NCBI RefSeq assembly: GCF_033115175.1
Contig: NC_084850.1
Span: forward strand, 100,751,439-100,815,438
Direction of reading: 5' to 3'
DNA: 64,000 nucleotides
Source: Lepus europaeus
Taxonomy: Eukaryota; Chordata; Mammalia; Lagomorpha; Leporidae
Of this stretch, positions 47,307 to 58,093 are shown piece after piece (within the stretch, counting starts at the first letter, position 1; every line of letters starts with the position of its first letter). The notes under the pieces are model-generated. The model was not told the origin of the DNA and made no database searches. It saw only the letters and a list, made by a program, of their open reading frames with translations. A program made the translations under genes and the position numbers.

Positions 47307-47351
47307 CACTCTGCCTGTCAAAAAAATAAATAAATAAAAAATTTTAAAAAA
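46998..47351 (+). repeat. Young C-repeat SINE abutting the old one
   Basis: AGGCCGGCTTAACAGGCTAA, an internal GGTTCTAGTCCCGGTTGGGG, a CT run at 47276-47300 and an AAAATAAATAAATAAAA tail. It sits directly on the A-rich tail of the older element; A-rich tails are favoured targets for L1 endonuclease. Confidence 0.92.
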
Positions 47352-47359
47352 CCAGTTAT

Positions 47360-48800
47360 GGCTTGTTCTCTCAGCATCTCCATAGTACCTATGACATTTA
47401 ACTGCAAGATAACAGCTGTTCAATTAATACTTGCAGAATGCAGGCAAGATTAAGAGAATTGGCTTAGAAATCAGGCCTTGATCAAATCTTGTTTTCAGAC
47501 TCCCTGTCCCAAGCCATTTTGACTGTCCAGGCCTCAGTTTCCGCCTCTGTAAAATGGACATAGTGTCACTGAATACCTGTGTAACTACATGAAAATAAGT
47601 ATTTAAATAAAGCCAGGAATAAAACGAGGGCCAAGTGAAGTGGTGGCTGGGGTTACTATTATTAGTCCCCTGGGTGTGACTGTGTTTATAGGACTGGGGC
47701 TCGAGGTTCTTTTCGTGCCTTTTCCTGCAGAGCCCCACCTCTGCCACGCTGAGTCAGGGGTAGCTGGAAGCCCAGGCGGCACACTCCCCCGCAATGTCTA
47801 CAGCTCTAATCATGCCAATGTTCACCTCTTCCCCTCTTTATACCCCACCCCTCCCCCCTCGGCTTCGCAGTCCCTTGATGCTTTCCGGGGCCACACGGGG
47901 ACCTACATCCTGGTCCTTTAATTACTCTCTGCCCTGTCCATAGGGGCGAAAGTTGCCTGTTCCAGTTTGACCACAGCTTCCCTCCTTGGGGAGGGGAGGG
48001 CTCAGTGGTCAAGATATGCTGATAGCCGCGGTAACAGGCCAGGTCTAAGCCCAGCTGGGGGCTACCCTCGCTGCAGTCCTGCTGTGGGGCTGGCTTCCCA
48101 GCGTGGAGGAAATTCTGGGGCTGCTCCCTGCGCTGAGGACGCTGCGTGTGCACAGAAGCGCCCACTACAGTTTTGTCACCATCTATGGACAGGGGGGCGC
48201 GGCCCAAAGGTTTTCTACCAGACTTTTTTTAGCCTGGCCTGCCAGGACGCTGACTCACACCTTCCCAGCTCCGCCCCCAAAGGGGGCTCCTGGGCCTCAG
48301 CTCCTGCCCTGAGGGTGTCAGCAAAAGCTGGCCCGGTAGGCCGGAAGTGGAAGACCGCAAGCTGCTGGTGAAAGAAGCCGCGCTTGCTACCCGCCTCTGT
48401 GCCATCCCGGCGACAGCTGAAGGCGCCCGGACGATCCCCAGGAGGGACTGAGGATCTACGGGGTGGGGAGGAGGGGGCTGTCCTGCCACCACAACGGGAC
48501 CACCTCGGCATCCACCCTCCGCCACGCCACACGCAGGAATTCTGTGTGAGCCCCCTGGTCACCCCCAAGAAAATGAATGAATGGGAGAGAAGCAGGAGTT
48601 GGCGAAGAGGAAAGGAGTGGAGAAAACGCGCCAGGCTGACGACTGCTAGAAGATATGAAGGCAACAGCACGAAGCTTGTCACTCGTTACCAAAAAAAAAA
48701 AAAAAAAACCTTCCTCGAAACCGGATCGACCCATCCCTCCTTTACACGGTGGACTGGACGGCCCCACCCCGCCCGGAGCACCTGGCAAGTCGAGACTAGA
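47360..48800. other. PLP2-MAGIX intergenic region
   Basis: No exon is supported. The section 47,640-48,330 is GC-rich with AP-1/MARE-like cores (GCTGAGTCAGG, GCTGACTCAC) and a GGAAGTGG ETS-like site, which could be regulatory. An A18 run is at about 48,691-48,708. Confidence 0.35.
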
Positions 48801-48809
48801 TCGAAGCAT

Positions 48810-48815
48810 TTTATT
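48810..48815 (-). terminator. MAGIX: MAGIX polyadenylation signal
   Basis: TTTATT on the plus strand (AATAAA on the gene strand) lies about 215 bases beyond the MAGIX stop codon. Confidence 0.75.
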
Positions 48816-49029
48816 AGCTCCCCCGCCTGGAACCAGAAGCCTGGAACCAGAAGCGCGGGGCTGGGGAGGGCCGTACCACTGGCGCCGCAAGAGGAGCGCG
48901 GGATGGTCGACTGTAGCGTGGGAGGGGACCAGATATTCAGAGGACGCTCTCTAGTAGCCGGCTGTCGGGGCACACGCCAGATCCAGACTGGGCACTACCA
49001 AGCTAAGCACCGAGCCGTCTGCTGCATGC

Positions 49030-52000
49030 TCAGTGCCTCCGCCTTCCAGCTGCCACCTCCTGAGCGAGCTGTCCCAGCGCTGGGACCCCTAGGGCCCGCG
49101 AGAGGCGCTCCTGACTGGGCACCAGCCAGGGCCCTGGGGAACCCGGGACGTGGTCCTCTGGGTCCTCAGTGCGGCGTTCAGGAGGAAGCGTCACCTCTGG
49201 ACTAGGCTCCGAGCTGCTGCTCCAAGTCTTAGGCGTGGTGGAGAATGGAGGGGGCTGAACTGGGGAAGCGCTGGTGCAGCCGCGGGACTTTATCACTTCC
49301 GGTTCGCCAGGATCTGGGCTGCAATCTGAAGATAATGCGACTGCAGTTAAATTGGGTAATGGAGTGGAGGAGAGGAAATCAGGGCCTTTGGCCAAGTGTA
49401 CTGGAAAGATCTCAAGGGCTCCAGGAGATGGAGACCTGATCTGTTAGGAAAAACCCCCTTCAAGCAACTGGAGATGCCCTTCCAACTAGGCTGCCCCGCA
49501 CAACCCCAGACACCTCCTTTCCCGACACCCCTCCCGCCTAGATCCAGGACGTGCCCCTCAAATAATTTCTCACGGCCTGCAATGTAATTTGGAACCCAAC
49601 CTTGACCTTAGGAGAAGCAACCTCTTCCATGTAGGACCCCCGGTTTGCCCTCTCATCCTACCATCATTCACTCCCAATCCTTACCTTTACGGATCCTTTG
49701 TCTTTCAGCACGTCTCCTCCCGGCTGAGACCCATGCTGCCTTTCCCCCCAAGGACTAGGTCTTACTTCGGCCCATGCACTGTCCCCTCTCCCACCCCCCA
49801 GATCCCTTACCTCCCAGTACTTCCCCAGTACTTCTAATGCCCCCCCCCAGGGGGGGAAATTTCCTATCCTGGGACTTGCCCTCACATTTGAGAATACCAT
49901 GACCCACCCCATCCCCCCAACCAAGATGCCAAATCCCTGATGCTCACCAGGGAGACCACCAAATCCTTTCCACCCAAGACCCCAGCCTCTCCACTCTGCA
50001 AATCCTCCCAGGTCCCTAGCCCTCCTGGCCCTGGGAAACCTACCACGGCCTTTCTGGGACTTCCCCATCCCCTCAACCTTTCGAGGTTGGCTCTCAAGAG
50101 GGCGGCAGAGCACGAGGCGGAGCCGGGGGCCTCCAGCACGGATCCGCTCCACAACCTGGGCGTGCGTGAGGCCCTGTGTTGACTCTCGGTTGACATAGAG
50201 CACGAGGTCCCCGGCCTGCAAGAGCATGGGGGCAGTGATGGAGAAATGGCAGAGCTGGAAGCACCTGATCAGGTAGAGATAACACCTAGGAATGTAGGAT
50301 GCCCTAGGGCTCACCTGCAAACGCCCACAGCGATGTGCTGGCCCGTCCTTGAGCAGGCCGCGCACCACAAGTGGAGCGTCCCCTCCTACATCTCGGCCCC
50401 CACTTAGGGTGAGGCCAAAGCCTGCAGAACCGCGCACCAGCTCCACAGAGAAGCGATCAGAGGCCTGGGGTGCCTTCGAGGTACCACGTCCTTCGCCCTG
50501 AGTCACTAGGGGTGGCGCTGTCCCCGTAGCGAGAGTCTCTGATCGACGCTGCTGGAATAAGGACACAGATATATATTGATTGCCGGTACCAAGTTAGATG
50601 GCTTCCAAATAGAGGGCTGAGGTGGTACCTGAGGCCGGTGTTCCGCGGCAGTGACATGAGGCAGACGACTGTCTGTGACTTCTATGTCGGCAGAATCAAA
50701 AGCACTATCGGCTGAGAGATGAAAGAAGGCAAAGGAAACACGCCATGAAAATAACCAAGGACCAACTCCTAGAGTTAACATTCTAGCCTAAGCTCTTTTT
50801 TTAATTTTTTTTTTATTTTTGACAGGCAGAGTGGACAGAGAGAAAGGTCTTCCTTTGCCGTTGGTTCACCCTCCAATGGCCGCCGCGCTGCGGCTGGCGT
50901 ACCGCGCTGATCCTAAGGCAGGAGCCAGGTGCTTCTCCTGGTCTCCCTCCAATGGCCGCCGCGCTGCGGCTGGCGTACCGCGCTGATCCTAAGGCAGGAG
51001 CCAGGTGCTTCTCCTGGTCTCCCATGGGGTGCAGGGCCCAAAGACTTGGGCCATCCTCCACTGCCTTCCCGGGCCATAGCAGAGAGCTGGCCTGGAAGAG
51101 GGCAACCGAGACAGAATCTGGCGCCCCGACTGGGACTAGAACCCCGTGTGCCGGCGCGCTAGGCGGAGGATTAGCCTATTGAGCCACGGCGCCGGCCCTA
51201 GCCTAAGCTCTTTGCCTCACCAAGCTGCACACACACACACTCGGCCATCATTTAGTTATCTAGGCTCCAAGCTCGAGTTCTCCTAAAGGTTCAGACCGCA
51301 CGAGTAACTGTTCTAACCCTGTTCTTAACAAATGACCCTGGCCCGGATAATTGAATAATCCTTGACACCTTCCTTCTGCCTGCTACTAACACGCAGACCC
51401 CGCCCTTCAAATAACACCTTTAGCTCCACCCTGGAGGGTGCTGCTCCGGGATTGGGCTCCTCAAACTTCCAGGCCCCGCCTCTGAACTACCTGCCATTCC
51501 AGGCCCGCCCCTCCTCTGACGACCCGCCCTAAGCATCTCTAGACCCCGCCTCCTCAGAAAAGAAGTGCCAAGCCCTGAGGACCAGAAAAGAAATCCAGCA
51601 GCCCACCCTCAGAGTCCTTCTGGGAAAAAAAAAGCAAAAAACAAAAAACAACAACAAAAAATAACACCCTTTGGCCCCGCCCAGAAGCGTCACTAACCGC
51701 CCGCGGGGACCGCCACCACAGAACACAGCTGCTCTCCGGCCCCGCCCCCTGAGGCCCCGCCCCCCGAGGCCCCACCCCCGCACGCACCCTCCTTGGGACG
51801 CAGGCGCAAGGTGGCGCCGGCCCTGCGTACCAGCGCTGACACGTCGGCCGCAGCTCGCGCCGCCAGGGGGCGCGCGTCCAGCCGAGCCAGGAGCTGCCGG
51901 GCTCTGGGAGCCGCGGGTAGGGGAAAGCTGCGGCCTGCAGGGGGGAAAGGGGGACAGGTCAGCGCCGACCCCCAGCCTCGACAACCCATCACACTTCCAG

Positions 52001-52854
52001 ACGTCCCAAGACCTCGAAATGCCCCTTGAGATACCCAGAGACACCCACCGCGCTCACTCCCTTGATAGTGCAGAAAGTCACCGAATGCCCTCCTTCCCCC
52101 CCCACCCCCGATCACGGCGGGTCAGCCCGCGCATCCCCGCCTGCCCTCGTCGCGTCCGTGGACCGAGCCACTGCGTTGTATTCGTCCTGGGTGTCTCCGA
52201 GCATCCTAGGAATTTCCCTGGAGCTCCCCGACTGCCTCTCCCGACCCTGGATGCCACATTCCTTCCCCCGATTTCCCGAGAAAGCACGGCCTCCGCCTTA
52301 TAGCCCTGGCACCCCGGCCTCCCTCTAAATAGCCTAGACAACCCCTGTGGACTGCCTGAGTGCCCTCTCTCAGAGGTCCCGTTTCCCCACATGGCCCAGG
52401 CACCTCCAGGGTCCCCCTGCACAGATGTCCAGAGGCCCCCAGCCCCGCCTCCCGGTTCACCATGGACTGAGTGCCCAGGTGTCCTAGTGACCACAGACGG
52501 GCAGACGCTCCCCGCTCTTCGGTGGCTCCCGCACTTCTGAGAGCGCCCCTCCCCTCCCCTCCCCTCCCCTCCCTTCACATGGTCTGGTGTATCTCCCCTT
52601 GGCTGGGGTGCAGGCACGGGTGTGGGTAGGGGGGCCCTGGGTCCCAGTCTCTGTCGCTTGGTCCCTGCCCGCTGCCACCGCCGCTTGGGCGCCAGAGCTG
52701 CAGTGTTTACCACCTGTCACAAGGAAAGAGTGTGGAGCAGACAAGGCGGGGCCAGGTTGCAAGAAAAGTGCTCCTTCCCCCAACCCCCTCCACCCCACCC
52801 CATACCTCCTTTGCTCCCCTTAGGTTCCGCGGCGCCCCCCGCACGCGGCTCCAT
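49030..52854 (-). CDS. MAGIX: MAGIX, PDZ-domain protein (complete)
   Basis: X-linked MAGI-family PDZ protein; its cellular role is poorly known. Exons on the minus strand, 5' to 3': 52854-52806, 51934-51788, 50711-50629, 50551-50315, 50215-50044, 49313-49030. They sum to 972 nt, or 323 codons plus TGA, against about 334 in human. It starts MEPRAGGAAEPKGSKGG. Exon 2 encodes the conserved RQLLARLDARPLAARAA segment. The PDZ fold spans about residues 127-212, with carboxylate loop AGFGLTLSGG and the second half GDLVLYVNRESTQGLTHAQV. It ends AQEVAAGRRRH, as in human. The exon 6 acceptor is the second of two close AGs (TGCAGCCCAG); only this one keeps frame and gives DPGEPEV. Exon 2 and its flanks belong to the inverted duplication described below. 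Confidence 0.94.
50797..51198 (-). repeat. C-repeat SINE with internal 76-bp tandem duplication, MAGIX intron 2
   Basis: It is young-type, minus orientation, ending ACGGCGCCGGCCC. TAGCCTAAGCTCTTT flanks it (50783-50797 and 51199-51213). Inside, a block starting CTCCAATGGCCGCCGCGC occurs at 50871 and again at 50947, giving two head-to-tail 76-bp copies and an oversized element of about 400 bp. Confidence 0.95.
51338..52755 (-). repeat. MAGIX: Inverted duplication, MAGIX-side arm
   Basis: Its reverse complement matches 59068-60556. It covers the distal part of MAGIX intron 1, exon 2 and part of intron 2. MAGIX exon 1 (52806-52854) lies just outside. The flanks (51338-51609 and 51907-52755) are nearly identical to the other arm by eye; the centre (51610-51906) is strongly diverged. 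Confidence 0.93.
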
Positions 52855-52990
52855 GGCCAGTGGTCAGCCAAGTGGACTCAGGGCTTCCAGCGACGTGTTT
52901 TGAGCCTAGGAGCACGCTCACCTGGCCGCCCGCCCAGGTCGGAACGCGGCTGAAGCCGGCCGGTCCGGTGCCAGACCCGCCAAGTGACCT
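51690..52990 (-). promoter_or_regulatory. MAGIX: MAGIX CpG-rich 5' region
   Basis: CpG-dense sequence extends from exon 2 through intron 1 and the first exon to about 52,990, with GC boxes (CCCCGCCCC type). A pyrimidine CCCCT repeat at 52,548-52,573 could form a G-quadruplex on the gene strand. A LINE-1 3' remnant begins about 225 bases upstream of the ATG, which limits the conserved promoter. Confidence 0.6.
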
Positions 52991-53317
52991 ACCTAGCCGC
53001 CGGCAAGGAGGTCTGCTGCAGGAATCTTGGCCTCTCTGTCTCAGGCGCTGCTGTTTTTACTAACTGAGGACCCTGGCTAACATTTAAGTCTGACTATACC
53101 AATTGCTGTGCAAGATATAGAAGAAATGAAAGTCTAATACATGCCTACTGGCGGTGCAAAGTGGTGAAGCAGCTTTAGGAAACAGTTTGGCAGTGTCCAA
53201 GACTTTAAAAGTATACATATCATCCGGCCATTTCACTCCTGAGTATTGACCTGCACGAAAACATACATCTACACAAAGGCTAGTATGCAAGTGTTCATGG
53301 CGGCTTTATTTCTGCTC

Positions 53318-53745
53318 TTAGTCATCTTGGGCTACCATAACAAAATTCCACAATCCAGCTGGTTTATACAAAATAAATTGATATCTCACCGTTCAAGTCC
53401 AAGATCAAGACTCCGGTCAATTTGGTTCCTGGTAGGGGCTCTCTTCTTGGCTTTTAGATGGCTGCCTTATGGGTGTATCCCCACATGGGGACAGAGGAAG
53501 AGGAGGAGGAGAAAGAGGGAGGGAGGGAAGAGGGGGAGAGGGGGAGAGGGGGAGAGAGGGAGAGAGGGAGAGAACTAAGTTCTCATCCTCTTCTTATAAG
53601 GCCACAGTATCTGATTAGGGCCCCACCCTGATGACACTAAACCATAATTACTTCCTAAAGACCTGATTTCCAGATATAGTCACAGTGGCAGTTAAGGCTT
53701 TAACATGAATTTAGGGACGGATACAATTTCGTCCACAGCATTTGT
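53318..53745 (-). mobile_element. MaLR-type solitary LTR (MLT1-like), fossil
   Basis: Reverse-oriented MLT1-like landmarks are CATCTTGGGCTACCATAAC, CAAGTCCAAGATCAAGACTCC, CTTCTTATAAGGCCACAGTA and GATTAGGGCCCCACCCTGATG. It is a solitary, degraded LTR without internal genes. It sits inside the older L1 remnant. MLT1 elements date to early eutherian times (family knowledge). Confidence 0.75.
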
Positions 53746-53807
53746 GAATAGCCGAAAACTGGAAACACTCCAAATGTCCCCTAGGAGGTAAATGAATGAA
53801 CAAACTG

Positions 53808-53811
<4 letters not shown>

Positions 53812-53850
<39 letters not shown>

Positions 53851-53872
53851 TATATAATATATATATATTCAT
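53812..53872. repeat. AT dinucleotide repeat
   Basis: An (AT)n tract with one CATATATAT interruption lies within the L1 remnant. Confidence 0.9.
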
Positions 53873-54201
53873 ATAGTGCACAACTCAACAAGTAAACAGG
53901 AATGAACAATTGAAATGGATCTCAAAATAATCATGCTTTGTAACAGATGCCAGACCCAGTCTCATAAGGGTACCTGATACATGATTCATTTTATATAAAA
54001 AGCTAGTAAGATGCAAATTGATGTGTAGTGACCGAAGGCAAGATCAGTGATTGCCTAGGTGGATGGGATTAGGTAGGAGGGCAGGAAGAAAGGTTCAGGA
54101 GAAAACTTTTGGCAGGGATGGTAAGGGATCACTATCTTAATTGTAGCGATAGTTTCATGACAGTTTCACAGATGCAAACTTATTGTATACAAAATCTATT
54201 A

Positions 54202-54855
54202 GGGGGCAGGTGCTTGGCTTAGGCACAGTTCAGGATGCCCTCATCCTGTACCCAAGTGCCTGGTTCGAGTCTGGCCTACGCCATTGCCAATCCAGCTTCC
54301 TGCTAATGGCAGCAGATGATGGCTTAGGTACTTGAGTCCCTGCCACCCACGTGAGACCTAGACTTCTGATGCTGGCTTCTGATTTCTGACTGGGCTTCTG
54401 ACTTTGACCTGACCCAGTCCTGGCTGTTGGGGGGCATTTGGGGAGTGAAATAGCAGATGAAAGATTTCTCTCTGGCTGGCGCCGTGGCTTAACAGGCTAA
54501 TCCTCCACCTTGCGGCGCCGGCACACCAGGTTCTAGTCCCGGTTGGGGCGCCAAATTCTATCCCAGTTGCCCCTCTTCCAGGCCAGCTCTCTGCTATGGC
54601 CCGGGAAGGCAGTGGAGGATGACCCAAGTGCTTGGGCCCTGCACCCGCATGGGAGACCAGGAGAAGCACCTGGCTCCTGCCTTCGGATCAGCACGATGCG
54701 CCGGCCGCAGTGGCCATTGGAGGGTGAACCAATGGCAAAAAGGAAGACCTTTCTCTCTGTCTCTCTCACTATCCACTCTGCCTGTAAAAAAAAAAAAAAA
54801 GATTTCTCTCTGTCTCTCTGCCTTTCAGATAACATGAAAACCAATAAAATTAAAA
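54202..54855 (+). repeat. Old C-repeat SINE interrupted by a young SINE
   Basis: The outer element runs GGGGGCAGGTGCTTGGCTTAG ... GCAGATGAAAGATTTCTCTCT, is interrupted at 54474-54800, then resumes GATTTCTCTCTGTCTCTCTGCC to an AATAAAATTAAAAAC tail. Confidence 0.88.
54474..54800 (+). repeat. Young C-repeat SINE nested in an older copy
   Basis: GGCTGGCGCCGTGGCTTAAC to an A15 tail. GATTTCTCTCT is duplicated at 54463-54473 and 54801-54811, which proves insertion into the outer SINE. Confidence 0.95.
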
Positions 54856-54917
54856 ACAAAACCTTCAAATTGTGTGTAAATTGTAACTCAGAACATTAAT
54901 AAAATAAAAGCTTGGGA

Positions 54918-55189
54918 GGCTGGCACTGTGGCATAGCGGGTAAAGCCACCACCTGCAATGCCGGCATCCCATATGGGCACTGATTCGAGTCCCGGCTGCT
55001 CCACTTCTGATCCTGCTCTCTGCTGTGACCTGGGAAAGCAGTAGAAGATGACCAAGTCCTTGGGCCCCTGCACACACATGGGAGACCCGGAAGAAGCTCC
55101 TGGCTCCTGGCTTCAGATTGGCCCAGCTCCGGCCGTTGAGGCCAATTGGGGAGTGAACCAGCAGATGGAAGACCTCCCTCCCTCTCCCT

Positions 55190-55235
<46 letters not shown>

Positions 55236-55292
55236 CTCCCTCTGTGTAACTCTTTCAAATAAACAAATAAAAATAAAATCTTTTTAAAAAAG
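54918..55292 (+). repeat. C-repeat SINE with CT-rich tail
   Basis: GGCTGGCACTGTGGCATAGC head, B box GATTCGAGTCCCGG, CCCTCT and CT repeats at 55170-55231 and an AAATAAAATC tail. Confidence 0.93.
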
Positions 55293-55499
55293 CTTGATAA
55301 AATTCATGAATTCCGTGACACTGTGGGAGTGATGGATTTAGACTCACGAATGAGGTGAAGTTTAAGGGATCACTTAATATATATTTATGAATGATAGATG
55401 CTAAGAGGGGCTTTGATTAAATTCACAAATACAAAAAAGGGCAGTTGGCCCGGCTCAGTGTGATCGTAATCGATATTAATTAATTTATATTAATGCACC

Positions 55500-55807
55500 A
55501 GGTCCAGCACTGTGGCACACCACCAGCAGCTGCTGACAACAAAGTCCCAGCTACTCTGCTTGCAATCTAGCTTCGTGCTAATGCACCTGGGAAGCAGCAG
55601 ATGATGGCCCAAGGGCTGGGGTCCCTGCCACCCAAGAGGGAGATCTGGATGGAATTCTGGGATCCTGACTTTGGCCTAGCCCAGACCTGACTGTTGCAGC
55701 CATTTGGCCATTTGAAGAGTGAACCAATGGATGGAAGTTCTCTCCCCCACCCCCTTCCCTCTCTGTCACTTTGCCTTTCAAATGAATAAATAAATTTTTA
55801 GAAAACA
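55500..55807 (+). repeat. Old C-repeat SINE
   Basis: The head GGTCCAGCACTGTGGCACAC, the middle GATGATGGCCCAAGGGCTGG and the tail CAAATGAATAAATAAATTTT are recognisable. Confidence 0.82.
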
Positions 55808-55889
55808 ATAAAGATAAGCACCATTACTGCTACCAAATAGCTTAGCTGGGCATAAGGCAGGCGATCAGAAGCATCACTCTTTGTGTGTG

Positions 55890-56105
55890 TGTTTAAAGAT
55901 ATATTTTATTTATTTGAAAGAGTTACAGAGAGAGGTAGAGACAGAGAGAGAGACAGAGAGAGAGAGAGAGAAAGAGAGAGAATCTTCCATTTACTAGTTC
56001 ACTTCCCAAAATGGCCACAACAGCGGAGCTGAGCTGATTCAACGCCAGGAGCCTGGAGCTTCTTCCGGGTCTCCCACATGGATGCAACTACAGCACCTGC
56101 CCCTG
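55890..56105 (-). repeat. Partial C-repeat SINE, minus orientation
   Basis: It starts AAAGATATATTTTATTTATTTG with AG repeats and stops after CTCCCACATGGATGCAACT, with a short CAGCACCTGCCCC end, so part of the element is deleted. Confidence 0.8.
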
Positions 56106-56109
56106 GCAG

Positions 56110-56740
56110 GCTCATCCTTAATTCCCTTGGCAACTTGACCACACACACGTCATCACTCCCATTTTCTGCAGGGGTATGTTGAGACTCCAGACATTGCAGT
56201 AGCTAGGGTTCCACCCTCCTGTTCACATTCTTCCCGAATCCCCAACCCTGCTAGCAGCTTCAGTGACTTAAGCACCACTCCTCAGCCCCAGTCCTTGTGC
56301 TTGCCCCCAGAATTGTGACCCTGCTGCTGTCAGCTCTCCCAGTGAATCCCCACACAGCATCCTGGGACCCCAGTCCCTGTAATTCATCCCTGGACCCTTC
56401 CTTCCTTCACAATCCCCCAAGCCTGAGTATCTCCCAGTCTGGAAGCAGTTCCCCATGCCAGATCTTTAAGCCTCCCATTCAGTTAGCACCCCCCCTTACC
56501 TAGCTCCAGCACTGATGCCACCTGTGCTTGGAAATACCCCCTCACCATCCTCAGCCTTTAGACAACCTGCCAGTAGGCAAGACTCTATGGAGCTACTGAG
56601 CCTCGAGGGTCTCCCTTCCTCAAATGGTAAGCACTCTTCCCACCCACCCCCATCCACATACAGGTTCCTGAAATGCTGAGCCTCAGAGAGAGAACTGTCC
56701 TCTTCCATGTCCTGGTACTAGGAGGCTCAACAAAAACTGG
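56110..56740. other. Spacer segment with no recognised gene
   Basis: Unique-looking sequence inside the palindrome spacer. Short frames exist, but no splice-linked or family-like protein is seen. Confidence 0.35.
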
Positions 56741-56743
56741 ATA

Positions 56744-56985
56744 GTTGCGGTGGCGTGGTGGTGCAGTGGGTTACGTCACCATTTGGGACACCCACATCCC
56801 ATAACGGTACTGATTTGCGTCCCAGCTAAGAGCTTCCAATTAAACTGCCCCTACTACCTACACAGGAGACCCAGGTGGAGTTCCAGGCTTCTAGCTTCAG
56901 CCAGCCTGACCCAGCCTTGGTTGTTGCAGGCGTTTGGAAAGCAAACTAGCTGATGAAAGACCTCGCTCTCTCACTGAGAGAGGTC
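56744..56985 (+). repeat. Old C-repeat SINE
   Basis: GGTGGCGTGGTGGTGCAGTG head, CACACAGGAGACCCAGGTGG middle and GCTGATGAAAGACCTCGCTC end, diverged and lacking a clear tail. Confidence 0.7.
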
Positions 56986-56989
56986 TTGT

Positions 56990-57530
56990 GTGTCCCCGTT
57001 CAGACCACATTCACCTATGACAACACTCGAGGCGACAGGTGGAGCAGGGGGGTAGCCCAGTCCACCAGAATGGATGTCAGGGCACAGTGTGTCGACAGCC
57101 CATAGTGAAGTGGTCACCAATCACATGTGTTGGGGGTGAACTGACACTGGCATTGGTTGCTGGCTGTCAGGCCCTGGGCAGGTCTTTCATGCCCTCTGTT
57201 TCTTTGGCAAAGTGGTGAGTCACATGTCCTCTCACACTACCACCCCATACATCTTATAGTCAAACTGCACCCAAGGACTGCACGCCCCCCTTTGGAGACT
57301 ATCCCTATACACCCCTTTTCAAACTTGGAATGTAACTCATTCCTCCACTGACATTGGCTGCTCCCAATGTTATCTCATCTCAGCACTTTCAGAGCCTCCT
57401 TCATTCTCCAGGGGCCCAGCCTTTATCCCACTTCATGAATATTCTGTGATGCTCAGGGTCCCATACCCAACTGTGGACCCAAAAGCTCCAAGAGAGCCCC
57501 CTCCCTGGCCCCACCATACTTTTCTTTATG
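56990..57530. other. Spacer segment with no recognised gene
   Basis: No exon, retrocopy or repeat family could be assigned here. Confidence 0.35.
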
Positions 57531-57571
57531 ATTTTATTAAAGATTTATTTGTTTGTTTGAAAGGCAGAGTT

Positions 57572-57895
57572 GGGGCCGGCGCTGTGGAGCAGCAGGTTAA
57601 TTCTCTGCCTGCAGCACCAGCATCCCATAAGGGTGCCGGTTCTAGTCCCGTCTGCTCCTCTTCCAATCCAGCTCTCTGCTGTGGCCTGGGAAAGCAGTAG
57701 AATATGGCCCAAGTCCTTGGGCCCCTGAACCCACGTGGGAGACCGGGAAGAAGCACCTGGCTCCTGGCTTCAGATCAGCACAGCTCCGGCCATTGTGGCT
57801 AGATGGGGAGTGAACCAATGGACGGAAGACCTTTCTCTCTGTCTCTCCCTCTCACTGTCTTTAACTCTACCTCTCAAATAAATAAATAAAATCTT
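57572..57895 (+). repeat. Nested C-repeat SINE 1
   Basis: GGGGCCGGCGCTGTGGAGCAG to CAAATAAATAAATAAAATCTTG lies within the outer minus SINE. The duplication at its ends is not clear because the target is a GA repeat. Confidence 0.88.
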
Positions 57896-58093
57896 GAGAG
57901 AGAGAGAGACATAAAAATCTTCCATTTAGTGGTTCAATTCTCAAATGGCCGAAACAGCTGGGGATGAGCCAATCTGAAGCCAGGAGCGAGGAGCTTCCTC
58001 TGGGTTCCCTCTTGGGTACAGGGACTCAAGCGCTTGGACCATCTTCCACTGCCTTCCCAGGCCATAGCAGAGAGCCATATCAGAAGTGGAGCA

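Larger units (their letters stand above)
53080..54195 (+). repeat. LINE-1 3'-end remnant, split by an LTR
   Basis: GTCTGACTATACCAATTGCT, GGAAACAGTTTGGCAGTGTC, TTCACTCCTGAGTATTGACC and CAAGTGTTCATGGCGGCTTT (to about 53318) and then GAAAACTGGAAACACTCCAAATG through TAGTTTCATGACAGTTTCAC (from about 53745) follow the order of an old L1 (L1M-type) 3' region. The element is interrupted by the LTR at 53318-53745. Confidence 0.8.

Noticed and set aside
49664-50566. Single 300-codon minus-strand frame read as an intron-free MAGIX isoform
   Set aside because: It reads through the intron between exons 4 and 5 (GTGAGC donor at 50314, CTTGCAG acceptor before 50215) and past the exon 5 donor; only the spliced form matches the PDZ domain.
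53318-53745. A coding-capable endogenous retrovirus
   Set aside because: Only a solitary, old, degraded LTR is present, with no internal viral genes on either side.
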